Source: Trifolium pratense (taxonomy: Eukaryota; Streptophyta; Magnoliopsida; Fabales; Fabaceae). Taken from it: 64,000 nt of DNA. How positions within the stretch are numbered: the first letter of the stretch is position 1; every line of letters starts with the position of its first letter. Below are positions 34,332 through 45,853 of the stretch, piece by piece. Both the position numbers and the translations under genes were made by a program. Below the pieces are notes generated by a model, which was given only the letters and a program-made list of their open reading frames with translations, had not been told where the DNA came from and ran no database searches. The stretch is taken from assembly GCF_020283565.1 (NCBI RefSeq), contig NC_060063.1, positions 22,622,777-22,686,776 of the forward strand, read 5' to 3'.

Positions 34332-34410
<79 letters not shown>
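34332..34410. repeat. (TA)n microsatellite, about 39 units
   Basis: An uninterrupted AT dinucleotide run on the right side of the 0.92 kb segment. Confidence 0.95.
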
Positions 34411-34411
<1 letters not shown>

Positions 34412-34939
34412 CTTGTTAAAGAAAAAGTAGATATAATTGATTTAATAAAAATATATGGCTTAATATTACACATTTTGTTCCTCATCTTTATTTTAGATTT
34501 TAAGTTGGTCCCTTATCTTTTAAAAATTTCAAGTTGGTCCCTTATCTTTTCTGACGTCAACTAGTTAATAGATAAGTTTCGTCTTCAATCTTAATCTTCA
34601 GGTTCAATATTAAGATTCGTCTTCAATCTCTTAAGTTTTGTTCAACCTTTTAACATTTAGATTTGTTCAACCTTCAACTTTTTCAACATTTAACTTTAAT
34701 CAACCTTCAGGTTCTCATTAGGTTATTGAAGAAGTTGGTAATTAGGTATTTGGAATTGAATGTGTCCTAGCTTTGTATGAATAAAATACTACACTTAACA
34801 CTAGAATACAATCTAACTATGCACACACCCCATTATCCCTAGCATGAACAACTACTTTTCTTAATTAGTCACGTAACCTATTTAAACAAAAAATTTATTT
34901 AAACAAAAATTTGATTAAAAGCACAAACTTAAAAAATTT
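34411..34939. other. Intergenic, AT-rich; no gene seen
   Basis: A repeat-like stretch with TTGGTCCCTTATCTTTT text at about 34505 and 34538 resembles a fragment of the 'GGTCCCTTA' class of MITEs. No ends could be defined. Confidence 0.4.
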
Positions 34940-35321
34940 TAAAATAAAGACTTAATTAGTAAAATGGTCTTTTAAAGACATTTTTGGTTTCACATTGGTC
35001 CCTTAAAGAAAAAAAGGACCAAATAGATCCCTTAATGAAAAAAAAGTCTGAATAGGTCCCTTAAAGACATCTCCGTTAATCAGTTTGGTCCCTTAAAGAC
35101 ATCTCCGTTAATCAGTTTGGTCCTCGAAAAAATGGACGGAAAGGACCAAACTGATTAACGGAGATGTCTTTAAGGGACCTATTAAGATTTTTTTTCTTTA
35201 AGGGACCTATGTGAAACCAAAAATGTCTTTAAGAGATTATTTTTTATTTTTTTGATAAGTAAAATTTGAATTATAAGGAGTACTTGGGGTACTCAACCCT
35301 TACAATTCAAGAATAATCACA

Positions 35322-38300
35322 TTAAATACAATCAAAGCAAGCTAATGGATTATTGCACCATTCTGAGAAAACAACATTAACATCACTACCTCGGCCTATG
35401 AACCAAAACCAAGAAATATAAATAATTTGGTCCACTAAAGTAGCTATATTAACATGTTCACCTTTAAACAATATATTATTGCGCATACGCCATATGCTCC
35501 ATGTCGTCGCTAACCAAATAACATGTCGGAATCCTTTGCTAAGTTTACCTCTTGCAATGTCTCCAAACAAAATAAAATGTTGAGGGATATCTTCAAAAGA
35601 TAAGCAGTTTTTGTCCAACCACCTAAATATGTTATGCCACACTTGTTGAGTCACTTGACAATTGAAAAAAATATGTTGAGAATCCTCCACCTCCCTAAAG
35701 CAGAAAATACAACATCTCTCATAATTATTGGTGATAATACCTCTATTGAAAAGAGTCTCCCTTGTTGGTAATTTATCTAATAACAACCTCCAACCAAAAA
35801 TGCTAACTTTCGTCGGAACATTATTATTCCAAAGATCCTTCAAAGCTGACAATGTTTTTGGCTCAATTTCCACCAAGTTAACTCTCTTCAGCAGAACCGC
35901 ATAAGCGGATTGAACTGAAAAAATACCCGCCGTGTTCGGGATCCACCGGCGTCTATCAGCAATGTTCCTGCAAGGCTGCACCTGTTCCAATAGTAAAAAT
36001 AATTCTGCAGCTGCTACAGTTTCTGTTTCGGTAAGCAGGTCTGTCCAATCAAGCTTCCACGACCAAATATTATTATCCCATGTCCCCATGGTCGAAATAG
36101 TGGCATTTTGATGAACTGTTTTTACGAACAAAGCGGGATACAAGTCACAAAAAGGCTCCATTCCAATCCATCTTTCATTCCAAAAACTTATGTCTTTCCC
36201 ATCTCCGAGTACGATACTAACATTATTACCAAACCAATTACCTTCCCCCCCGCCACCCAATTTCAAAATGTCTCGCCACCAAATTGAAGAATGTTTAAGC
36301 CCCTCCGTCCCTTTTCCATGCAAAAGATTTGCAGTGAAAGATCCATATCTAAAATTCAAAAGTTCTTTCCATGGCGTTATCATTTCCTCCAAGCATCTCC
36401 ACTTCCACTTGCATAAAAGTGAGGAATTAAAGAGCCCCAGATTTTTTATACCCAATCCTCCTTTGTCCTTTGGTTGACATATGCGGTCCCAACTCACCCA
36501 ACACACTTTTTTATTATCTGTTCCACCGCCCCACAAAAAATTTCTTTGGATACTAATCAACTCATTTATCACACAAACCGGTGCCTTGTAGAAAGAAAAA
36601 AAAATAAAGAGGTAGACTTGAAAGAACAAAATTAATGAGAGTAACCCTACCTCCTATAGAAAGGTTACGACCGTTCCAAACACAAAGTCTTTTTTTCATG
36701 GATTCTAAAATAGGTAACCAAGTGGCTCTTCTTCTAGGATTAGCTCCTACCGGAATACCAAGAAAACGAAAAGGAATAGACTACACTTCACAATGCAAGA
36801 AGGAAGAAGAAGCCCGTAAAAACTGGTCCTCAAGATTAATTCCGTAAAGCTTACTCTTGTAAAAATTAACTTTCAAACCAGACACAATCTCAAAACTCCG
36901 CAAAACAGTTTTAATAGTCCAAAGATTATCCCAATTACCTTCTCCCACAAAAATAGTATCATCAGCAAATTGGAGAGTATGGAAAGAAATATTGTTACTA
37001 ACCTTGTAACCATGAAAAAGGCTTCTGTCCACTGCACTATGCATAAGGCCGGTGAGACCTTCAGCTACAATCAAGAAAAGAAAAGGAGAGAGTGGATCTC
37101 CTTGCCTCAAACCTTTACCAACATTGAAATCATCCGTTGTGCTACCGTTTACCAAAACAGACATGGAACTTTGGAACACACAAGCACGAATCCAACGACG
37201 CCATCCTTCAGCGAAGCCCATTCGAATCATCATATATTCTAAAAAATTCCAATTCACCGTATCGTAAGCCCTTTCAAAATCTACCTTAAACATCAAGCAT
37301 TTATCTTTCCTTCTTTTTGCTAAATCTATCAATTCATTAACAACTAATACTCCATCCAGAATATGCCTGTTGGGTAAAAAAGCAGATTGAACATCCGATA
37401 TTAATTTGCCCATTACTTTCTTCAACCTAGCTGCTAAGACCTTTGATAAAATCTTGTACATACTAGAAACCAAACAAATAGGCCTATAATCCGAAAGACA
37501 TTGCGGATGATCCTTCTTTGGAATAAGAGCCAAGAAAGAAGCGGTAATTGCCTTTGGAAGGGATGCGCTGTCGTGAAATTCTGACAAAAACTCCATAATA
37601 TCCCCTTTTAAAATCTCCCAACAAGTTTTCAAAAAATTAAAATTGAAACCGTCTGGACCTGGGCTTTTATTACCATCACTACTCCAAATCTAACTTCATC
37701 AACGGTAAAAGGTGCCATCAACGAAAAATTATCCTCATCAGAAAGTGAATGAAACGTAATACCATTGAGATTCGGTCTATTCTCCCAATTCTCCTTAAAA
37801 TTGTTCTCGAAAAAATTCTTCACAAAACCCTTCACCTCTTTCACCCCATGTACCCAATGGTCTTCGTCCTTCAAAGCCATTAATTGATTCCTTCTTCTTC
37901 TACTTTTTATGGATTCATGAAAGTATCTAGTGTTTGAATCACCTTCTTTGACCCACCTCGTTCTAGACTTTTGTTTTAGAAGACTCTCCTTGAGATGAAG
38001 TTGTCTCCAAAAATCTTTATTAAGCCCTTCCCTTCTAGTTAACTCTACATCCATGTCATCTCCACCCAAAAGACCTTCGATGTCATTGATGTCCTTCACA
38101 GTCTTCTCAATATTAAGATCAAGAAAACCAAAAATCTCTCTATTCCACTTTCTCAAACTTTCTTTCAATAGTTTAAACTTCTCTTTTAATACATAAGCCT
38201 TTTTTCCATGAACAACAAAACTCTTCCATGAGGACTCCACAAAAGAAATAAAATCTGGATGATCCAACCAACCATTGATCACCCTAAAAGGTTTAGGACC

Positions 38301-39010
38301 CCAGTCCTTGGGTGAGACTATCAACCAAATTGGACAGTGATCAGATATATCGCGATCTCCTATCCACTGCCCGGTGATACCATGCTTAGTAACAAAACCA
38401 TCAGATAACAAGAATCTATCTATCCGACTCTTTGATTTGCCATCCGCACTGATCCAAGAGAATTTTTTTCCTAACACCGGAACATCTATCACTCCCATCT
38501 CTTCAACAAAACGATTAAACATAATTCTTTCACTTTGTCTGCCGTCCGCACTACTACCTATTCTTTCCGAAGAATGTAAAATGGCATTAAAATCTCCTCC
38601 CACACACCACTCTCCTACTCCACTATGTTGCTTTAAAGTCAACAAATCTTCCCACATTTTTTTCTTTTTGACAAAATTACAAGATGAATATACATTGACA
38701 ATATGCAACACATCACCATCCATATCCACACTAATGCCCAAAAATCATCACCAGAAAAGCTATTAAGTAAATTGAAAGAGGCAGAGTTCCAAATAATTAA
38801 CATACCTCCGGAGAGTCCTTCCGGATCCTTCGACACCCAATTAACATCCTTGTGACCCCATAAGTTGTGAATACAATGATCTTCGATGTTCACTTTTTTG
38901 GTTTCTTGAAGCAAACAAACATCAAATCCCCCCTTTTGAAGAAACAAGTGCAGTCTACGCCGTTTCGCACTCCCTCCCCACCCCCGCATGTTCAAAGAAG
39001 CAATCTTCAT
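35322..39010 (-). pseudogene. LINE ORF2 (endonuclease, reverse transcriptase, zf-RVT), four lesions
   Basis: From ATG 39010 the frame encodes an APE-type endonuclease (MKIASLNMRGWG, LLQETK, GGDFNAIL, SRIDRFL, SDHCPI), then a reverse transcriptase (SDYRPICLVSSMYKILSKVL, FKVDFERAYDTVNW, GLRQGDPLSPFLF, FADD) and a zf-RVT tail (VSIFGWRLLLDKLPTR, HVIWLATTWSIWRMRNNILF). Lesions seen by eye: a one-base loss in an A-run near 38740, a frameshift near 37685, a TAG stop near 36780 and a one-base gain in an A-run near 36595-36604. The product would nick target DNA and copy element RNA in the nucleus; this copy cannot make it whole. The ATG overlaps the ORF1 stop as ATGA. Confidence 0.9.
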
Positions 39011-41298
39011 AAAAGATGGGATTGTTTGTGCTTCCTTCTAATACTGTCATCCAATTCTTTTTTTTCATTGACATAAATGTGATGAATACAAACCTCCTCC
39101 GTGCCATCTTTTGCACCCAGCACAATAGCGCACTTCCCTTGTGGCGATGTCACCTCCACCCCCAATTCTAAAGCTCCGCGCCACACTTTTGTAGCCACTG
39201 CTTGATCAAAATTCTCTAAAAAATTTTTATTGCAATTACGAATATCTGACGAATTGATCGAACTACAATTCAAAACGTCTTCAGCTGCAGGTACTGCAGC
39301 CAATTGTTTATCTTCGTTATCGTCGTGAAATGACAAGCTTCTCCGTACAACCCCACTAGCAACAGGACCGCGCCGGGATCCTTCTTCCTCATCGGATTGA
39401 GAAGGTTGTGCGGCAGAGATTGAAGAGGAAGCTCGATTCTTGCGTGTGACTAAGCTGCGATTAAGATGTTGTTGTTTTCTCAAAGACGCAGACGGTGGAA
39501 AGATAGGTAATCTTTGGTTTTGTGTGGTTGAATTGTTTTGTGGAGTTTTGTGTTTTTGCTTGATGGAATTTTTGTGTTTCTGCGTGATGGAATTTTTCTG
39601 TGAAGTTTTGTGATTTTTTAGGCCTTTATTCAATTTCTTGTAAACACTCCTTGGGCCATCGCTATACACACATCCCTTCTGTTCCTTCAAACATCCACCG
39701 TCTATATCATTCAAATGGTTGAATTTGCGACAAATACCCATATCTTCAGATTGAGTCAGCCTGTTAAAAGCACCCCCTGTGACAGAATCATGTGAATTGA
39801 TAGAAATATCAGGCCCATGCTTCTCCTGGCCCAGCAAAATTCCATCCAAAACATTAATTATGTCTTCCTTATCCACACCCCCTTCCACATTCGCACACCC
39901 CCCAACAGAATTCAAATTTCCAACAATTTGATTATTGTCTAAATAAAATGAATTAATTGACTTTTCCTCCAAAACCTCCTTATCAGTTAATGATGCGCCA
40001 TCCTTATCTATAACAATAATAGGAGAATTATTTGCATTAACAACAGAATTTAATGCCAATAAATTTTCCCCCTCCCCCTCTGATTCTCTCTCCGGTTCCT
40101 CATCCACCGCCAACAACCGGCTCTCCGCCTCGTCTTCATCGTCCTCTGAGCTATCTCCTTCGTTAGCTCTCCCATCTTGAGCTTGGACTTGAGGTAAGGA
40201 AATTCTCATGGGTCCATACGAGTCTTCGATGATCCTAAGATGAAAAATTTCTCCATTAATTTTCACATCAAAAAACTCATCCACCACTTGTTGACAAGAA
40301 GTTCGAATCAAAATTCGGGCAACATCCATGGTTAATTTCTTATTTGTTGCATCATCAGAATTCATGAACGTGCCCCACGATTTCGTAACCTGAGTGAAAA
40401 AAATGTCATTCCACGCATGAAGAGGAATTCCGAAAATTCTTAACCAAGCCACTCTATCCACATCTACATCCGCTGGACACCAAGGACGAATCTCCCTAAA
40501 CCATTGATCCAACCAATCTTTCGCGTCAACTAGTAAAGCTTGCACCTCTCCCTCTTCTTGGCCTTCTAACAATGTCAAGTTTGATCCTAAAGGAGTAACC
40601 TTGATCCCAAAATACCCTTCCGTGTGAAAAGCATTTTGGATATTATACGACATACCCGGATTAATAACAACTCCTATAAAAGCCTTTTTCAATCTCAACA
40701 TGTCTTCCTTCTCAGCCTCATAGGAAACAACAACCCGTTTCTGCCCTCCGCTTCCATCTCTGGTTCCCCCCTTCAGCACCGCCTGAGCATAATTGTCCCC
40801 CAACGCTGTCGTATCATAATAATGCTGATTTTGACCGCCTCTAAAAGTGGGTTGTAAATTTGCTTTCACAGGTTGTATATTTCTATGACTCCTCTTCGAG
40901 TCCTCAGTCCTGACATTGCTTCGTTTGTACCCATCTGAACGGTTGAAACGAGATAAATTGACTGAAATTTTATCTCTCCCGATGATAATATTATCCAACG
41001 TGGATTCAAACTCTCGTGAGTCAGCTACCCGATCAAACCGCGCGAAACCAAATCTTCTACCGCCCTTATCCCTCTTTGCTGGTATCACTACCTCCATGAT
41101 ATCCCCATAGTGGTGAAAAACGTTGAACATAGCCTTTGCCCCGAAGCTATCCGGAAAATCCGTAAAAAAATATGTGGTGAGGAGGTTATTATTATCCTTA
41201 TTGTGATTCCTTGCTGTTGCTATATCAGATTTGTACTTCTTGTTGTCTTGTCTGTGACGACCTCTAACTGTCTGCCAATCCTGATCATCGTCCCCCAT
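39007..41298 (-). CDS. LINE ORF1 protein with N-terminal RRM
   Basis: An intact 763-residue frame from ATG 41298. It begins MGDDDQDWQTVRGRH. An RNA-recognition motif follows at about residues 40-120 (YFFTDFP as RNP2-like, RRFGFARF as RNP1), then a DUF4283-like region typical of plant L1 ORF1 proteins (about 210-370; the WLRIFGIPLHAWND block). A long acidic/Ser-Asn-rich linker (DSSEDDEDEAESRLLA) and a basic Lys/Gln tail close it. No CCHC knuckle is seen. The role is binding element RNA in the ribonucleoprotein particle. It ends in TGA at 39007-39009, overlapping the ORF2 start by ATGA. An undamaged frame of this length suggests the insertion is not very old. Confidence 0.88.
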   Translation of the reverse strand: MGDDDQDWQTVRGRHRQDNKKYKSDIATARNHNKDNNNLLTTYFFTDFPDSFGAKAMFNVFHHYGDIMEVVIPAKRDKGGRRFGFARFDRVADSREFESTLDNIIIGRDKISVNLSRFNRSDGYKRSNVRTEDSKRSHRNIQPVKANLQPTFRGGQNQHYYDTTALGDNYAQAVLKGGTRDGSGGQKRVVVSYEAEKEDMLRLKKAFIGVVINPGMSYNIQNAFHTEGYFGIKVTPLGSNLTLLEGQEEGEVQALLVDAKDWLDQWFREIRPWCPADVDVDRVAWLRIFGIPLHAWNDIFFTQVTKSWGTFMNSDDATNKKLTMDVARILIRTSCQQVVDEFFDVKINGEIFHLRIIEDSYGPMRISLPQVQAQDGRANEGDSSEDDEDEAESRLLAVDEEPERESEGEGENLLALNSVVNANNSPIIVIDKDGASLTDKEVLEEKSINSFYLDNNQIVGNLNSVGGCANVEGGVDKEDIINVLDGILLGQEKHGPDISINSHDSVTGGAFNRLTQSEDMGICRKFNHLNDIDGGCLKEQKGCVYSDGPRSVYKKLNKGLKNHKTSQKNSITQKHKNSIKQKHKTPQNNSTTQNQRLPIFPPSASLRKQQHLNRSLVTRKNRASSSISAAQPSQSDEEEGSRRGPVASGVVRRSLSFHDDNEDKQLAAVPAAEDVLNCSSINSSDIRNCNKNFLENFDQAVATKVWRGALELGVEVTSPQGKCAIVLGAKDGTEEVCIHHIYVNEKKELDDSIRRKHKQSHLL

Positions 41299-41857
41299 CC
41301 TTCAGAGAAAAACTTTCGTCGTACAATTGCTTCGCCAAAACTGGTCCCTAACCGAGGGTAACTCCGTTGCCGGAGAAACCGGGTTAGGACTTTAAACTCT
41401 CGTTTGGCTAATCAACCGACGTTGAAAGTTGTGAGAAAGGAGGAATAAGACAAAACAGGAGAAAAGAACTAGGTTTCACGAAATCACTGTTTCAATGGCA
41501 AAACAACAAATTATCTGCCTCGTTAAAAAACCTTTCTAGTAAAACCCAATGGGAAAAAAAACTAAAAAAGGGAAAAAGAGTACAGATAATTTTGGAGGGT
41601 TCATACTGTGATCCTTAGGATCTTGATTCTGTATTCTGTACGACTAAGGTTTGGTACGCAATTGCTCGGTGGATTGGCAATTCCTTAATTCCTTAATTCC
41701 TTAATTCCTTAATTCTGCCACGTATGATATCCAAAATGATATCATATTGAAAATGCTATAAGATACAAAAATTTGGATCAGTTTTCTGCCAAGAAATAAA
41801 AACCTCGGATAAGTTGATGTCAAAGGGGATTATTTTATTAATTAAGCCTAAAATAAA

Positions 41858-42455
41858 CATAAAAGATGAAATATATAATTAAATTTAGGGCAAATGTAAT
41901 TGACCACCCCTAAAGTTTCCTTAAACAACAAAGACACCCTCTCTAGTTTTCGTAAAACACTCACCTCCCCTCAATTTTAACACTGTTTATGTAAAGATTA
42001 AATCGTATAGGACAAAAGTGCAATTTAATCTAAAAGATACGGACGAAAAACCGAACAAAACTAAAAAAACAGTAGTGAGAGAGAAAGTTAGCGTTTTCCA
42101 TAATTTCTCATTTTTGAACCTTCCGCATCCGCCCGAAGATCTTCCGACCACCGTCTCCGATCGATTGTCCGACCTCAGGCTTCACCGTCAGATCGCTTCT
42201 TTCAAATCCTATCTCGCTGGTATTCTCACGCGCTCTCTTTCTTCCTCTGTTTCAAATTTATTGAACTAGTAATTCTACGATTTTCTTATAATTGATTTTT
42301 ATTTTTTCAATTAGTAATCATTATTCTGAGATTTGATCTTTTTTCATGTATGTAATGTTGATAATCTCATTCATTCAAAGCATATTACAATTTCATAGAA
42401 ATTTGGGGAAATTTGAATAAGTGGAAATGGTATGATCCAAATTCCCACACAACGA
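41858..42455 (+). other. Probable promoter and 5' leader exon of the complex I subunit gene
   Basis: The stretch from about 42060 to 42222 has the composition of a plant leader (AGAGAGAAAG, CT-rich, CGCC-containing) and could end at a donor such as CTCGCTG/GTATTC (42222). A matching acceptor (AACTAG, about 44137) lies just before the ATG of the gene at 44145. An 83-codon frame (42018-42269) covers it but matches no family. It may alternatively be the first exon of an unrelated broken gene. Confidence 0.35.
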
Positions 42456-43401
42456 GGCTATGTTTGGATAAACAACTTATTTGCAACTTATAGTAGGAGG
42501 GCTTATCATGATAAGCGATTATGGCCCCGTTCAGATTAGCTTATTTTTTAGCTTATCCAGACAGCTTATACAATTTTTATGTATTATTATAAGTTTGTCA
42601 AGGTAATTTTTTATAAAATAGCTTATAAAAATACAATTTTCACTAGTGTGAACTTATAAAATAGCATAAAACATAGGACCTGTTTTTATAGATTTTTTCA
42701 AAATAGATTATTGTAGTGTTAAATAATTTTGAGTAAAAAAAATTTACAAAGAAATAAATTTTTTATAAAAGCTTCAAATGAAAATTTGGTTTGAATAATT
42801 ATTCTTAAAATGTTATTTTAGGTATTTGATCATTTTATTGAAACTTTTTTTGGATATCAAAATTTCGAAAAATCACTTAATTTTGAAGCTATTTCAAATA
42901 GATTTTCATAAAAATCATTTTTGAAATACAACTTTTTCAAAAAATTGTGATTTTGACTATGTTTTGATCTTCAATAATGTGTGTTTATGTTATATGATAT
43001 CAAAATTAGTGTTTAAATTTAGAAAAAACGAATATAAAAAAACTTGTAATATTTTGAAAATCGGTTTTAGAAAATCTATTTTCAAAAATACAAAGAAAAA
43101 ATCTATTTTTTTAAAGCTGAAACAAATAGGCCCTTAATTTATATTGCATAAGCTCAAAAATAAGTTAATCCAAACGGGGCCTATGTATAAGCTTACATAA
43201 GCTATTTTTGTAGCAAGAGATATAATAAAGTTAATTTTTTTTTTTTTTTTGTGGTATATGCTGCTATAAACTATTTACATAAGTGATGTTAGAAAATTTG
43301 TGAAAATAAGTTGAAAATAGCTTATGAAAAATGTTATAAGTTACTTTCTCAATACTTATGCGCCAGTAGATAAGCTCGAATAAGTCAATCCAAACCGGTC
43401 C
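42456..43401. mobile_element. Two nested inverted-repeat MITEs
   Basis: The outer element starts GGCTATGTTTGGATAAAC (about 42456) and ends AATAAGTCAATCCAAACCGG (about 43401). The inner element, 42523-43181 (659 bp), starts GGCCCCGTTCAGATTAGCTT and ends AGTTAATCCAAACGGGGCC, flanked by TAT on both sides (42520-42522 and 43182-43184). Both have the 'AAGTYAATCCAAAC' terminus common in plant MITEs. They lie in the presumed leader intron of the downstream gene. Confidence 0.65.
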
Positions 43402-44144
43402 TAAATCTTAGTGAAAATTTCAACATTTTATCTATAAATAGGAGGAATCGTCGCCACACTATCACACCATGCAAATGAGATGGTAGCAACCTTGTTATTT
43501 TGTTCTTAAAGAACATGCAAAGCCACTAGGTTTCTAAAAGTCTTTTTCAGTTTTCACAAATCACAAAGCAAAATCCTTAGAGTTTGAATCATTGTCTTCA
43601 ATCACAAATCGTGGAAAGTTACGGTATACTCAAATTCCACTACGTGCTATAGCCACTATTTGATAACACCGTACTAAATAGTGTATTGCAAATAATAGTG
43701 ATTTGTTCAAATTCTGCTACGCTACAGCGCCATATCCCGCTATTTGAGTTTGACAACACTGGTTTGAATAACATACCTGAGAAAACACTTTTTGAATTTT
43801 AAAAGACGTTAAGATAGGGGCATTTCAGTAGTGAAATTATAGGAAAAGAAAAGTACTCTTAATTCTTAACATCTTTGCAATTATTGTCCCTCCTCAATCT
43901 CACTGAACCTCTAGCTGTGATTAACTCATTAACTGTGAAGCGGATGGGCGAATTGTGGCTACTGCATTGGAGGAATTATCCGACAGTGTCTATGGTAGTG
44001 AGACTAGTTTTTACTGTCATACTACCGCTAGACGCCGGTGGTAGTTTAGCTTGCATGATTAATTTTATGTCTTTATCTCCTTTCCTCCTTGCCTTAATAT
44101 GAGGTAAAGTCTCACAGATATTATAACTTTGAACTAGGAAAACA
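43402..44144. other. Non-coding stretch before the complex I subunit start
   Basis: No recognisable gene. A 75-codon frame at 43875-44102 matches nothing known. The final bases (TTATAACTTTGAACTAG then GAAAACAATGG) look like an intron 3' end immediately upstream of the start codon. Confidence 0.4.
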
Positions 44145-45323
44145 ATGGCATGGAGAGGACAACTTTCGAAGAACATAAAAGAGCTTCGACTTTTGATGTG
44201 CCAGTCATCTCCTGCAAGCTCATCTGCAAGGTTATATTTATTTCTTTCTTTTAATTATCTTTTAAATAGCTTTTGATTACTTTTTAATTAATTTGAATCT
44301 CATAAATATTTTAATTTTTTAACGAGCTCTTATTATTATTATCTTTTTGTTATCTTAGGGCATTTGTTGAAAAGAATTATAAGGAACTAAAGACATTGAA
44401 CCCAAAACTGCCCATATTGATCCGTGAATGCAGTGGAGTTGAACCCCAATTATGGGCAAGATATGGTAACACCCATCTTATATCTCATTCTTTTATAATT
44501 TGAATTTCATACCCGGTGATTTGCATTCACGTTCCATATCATCTTTCCCAAGCTTTTACCTCCCTTAGTTCCGTAACTGGATTTTTTGGAACTTAACATT
44601 AATGCTCTGACATTGAAAATATGCTAATCAGCATTGTTCCCTTAAATTCATTTCAATTTCAAAGGCCATTAAGTTATTTATAAAGAATATGATAGTTTTT
44701 TAACAGGCAAATTGTTAGTGGCTAATCAAAGGTCTTTAAGTTATTTATAAGAATATGATAGTTTTTTTAATAGGCAAATTGTTAGGGGTTAATTTGTCCG
44801 GGGGAGAGGGATTTGTTAGTAGCAGGAAATCCAGGGATCAAATCTTGGACCATCTACATAATACTCCTTTCTTTGGTGTTCTAACCCGTAGCTATGGACT
44901 ACTCCTTCGAGGGCGGGAATATTGTAGTGTTAGTAGTCTATACAAAGCTAATTTTCAATAGTAGCCCAATTTTGACTTTTGTCCACAAGTAGCGTATAAT
45001 GTGAATTTTGTTGTGATTGTTACTTGAGATTAATTTGCTTATTGTGGATGACATTGAATGCAGTAAGAAAATTAAGTCAATTTTGGTATACTTGCTCTTC
45101 CATGATGGTGCAAATTTCTGAATATATGTTGTAGCTCATCCTGTTAATTTGCATTATTTTGTACTGGTTATATATTTGTGATATACACTCATTTCCTGTA
45201 AATTAATCCTTAAAACTAGATTTGGGTGTTGAGAAAGGCATTAAGCTGGAAGGCATGACAGAGCCACAGATTTTGAAAGCACTTGAAGATCTGGTAAAAG
45301 CAGGACAATCTTTGAAAGCTTGA
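44145..45323 (+). CDS. NADH dehydrogenase 1 alpha subcomplex subunit 2-like (complex I B8)
   Basis: Three exons: 44145-44230, 44359-44465, 45220-45323, all with GT/AG borders, giving 98 residues. The start [20 protein letters not shown], the middle [20 protein letters not shown] plus RECSG, and the end [20 protein letters not shown] match plant NDUFA2/B8 subunits, which are about 97-99 residues. It has a thioredoxin-like fold, with the two Cys (residues 19 and 53) of the family conserved. It is an accessory subunit of the matrix arm of mitochondrial complex I, and needs no cleaved presequence. A leader intron carrying nested MITEs may precede the ATG. Nothing in the reading frame looks damaged. 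Confidence 0.93.
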
Positions 45324-45520
45324 TATTACTGCTTAGTCACTTTCTGAGATGGAATAAATTTTATGTTGCACTTATTATTACAACGTGTCTCTAAAGTCAT
45401 TTTAAGAATAAATCTGTTGAGTCTATATTTAAGACTGGATTATGCATTTTGAGTACATTTATCGCAGATTAAATATATTTTATTTGATTCATCAAGCAGG
45501 CATAAGCTCTTGATGCTATT
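45324..45520. other. 3' flank of the complex I subunit gene
   Basis: AT-rich presumed 3' untranslated region with AATAAA-like text (GGAATAAATT at about 45351). No other feature. Confidence 0.4.
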
Positions 45521-45808
45521 TCAAATGGCCCATACAGCTTTTGCTTGTCTTTGAAAATGAGTATAGTTAGATGAACTTGTAACAAATCCATGGATTAAAG
45601 GGAAAAGGTCATATCCATATGAGAGATAGAGAACATATGATCCTCTGAAGATAATATTGTTACCAACTTTGTAACAAACTAAATGATACTCTATAATCAT
45701 TGTTACCCTCTCAAGCTGATAGGTGTTATCAGCACAATCAGCTTGAACTAAGATCGTCAAAAGGAGGAGGAGGAGGACGGGGGGATAGCCAATGGAACGT
45801 GTATTCAT
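45521..45808 (-). CDS. Hypothetical secreted small protein or signal-peptide exon
   Basis: From ATG 45808 a 95-residue frame starts MNTRSIGYPPVLLLLLLTIL followed by VQADCADN, a convincing N-terminal secretion signal. After LER a GTAACA donor-like site (about 45706 on the minus strand) suggests the real exon may end there and the rest be intron. No downstream exon was recognised and no family identified. It could be a fragment of a secreted protein gene or a chance frame. Confidence 0.28.
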   Translation of the reverse strand: MNTRSIGYPPVLLLLLLTILVQADCADNTYQLERVTMIIEYHLVCYKVGNNIIFRGSYVLYLSYGYDLFPLIHGFVTSSSNYTHFQRQAKAVWAI

Positions 45809-45853
45809 AGAACTTTTTTTTTGGGTCGAAAGACATGAGATTTCAAAATACAC

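Larger units (their letters stand above)
35244..41827 (-). mobile_element. Near full-length L1-type LINE, minus strand
   Basis: A 6.58 kb non-LTR retrotransposon. On the minus strand it runs from about 41827 (5' untranslated region, about 530 bases) through ORF1 (41298-39007) and ORF2 (39010 to 35322) to a T/A-rich tail near 35244. A direct repeat GATTATTTT (35235-35243 and 41828-41836) flanks it, as expected for target-primed integration, and removing the LINE restores the MITE terminus. ORF1 is intact while ORF2 carries several small lesions, so this copy is not autonomous. Confidence 0.9.
34949..41848. mobile_element. Mutator-like MITE split by a LINE
   Basis: Left part 34949-35243 and right part 41828-41848 together form one inverted-repeat element of about 0.31 kb, allowing for one copy of the LINE target repeat. 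The left end is GACTTAATTAGTAAAATGG and the right end ATTTTATTAATTAAGCC. The whole is flanked by a perfect 9-bp repeat TAAAATAAA (34940-34948 and 41849-41857). It shares its terminus with the MITE at 6505-6887. The intervening 6.6 kb is a later LINE insertion. Confidence 0.83.

Noticed and set aside
40624..41361. Plus-strand frames over LINE ORF1
   Set aside because: Antisense shadows of the well-supported minus-strand ORF1.
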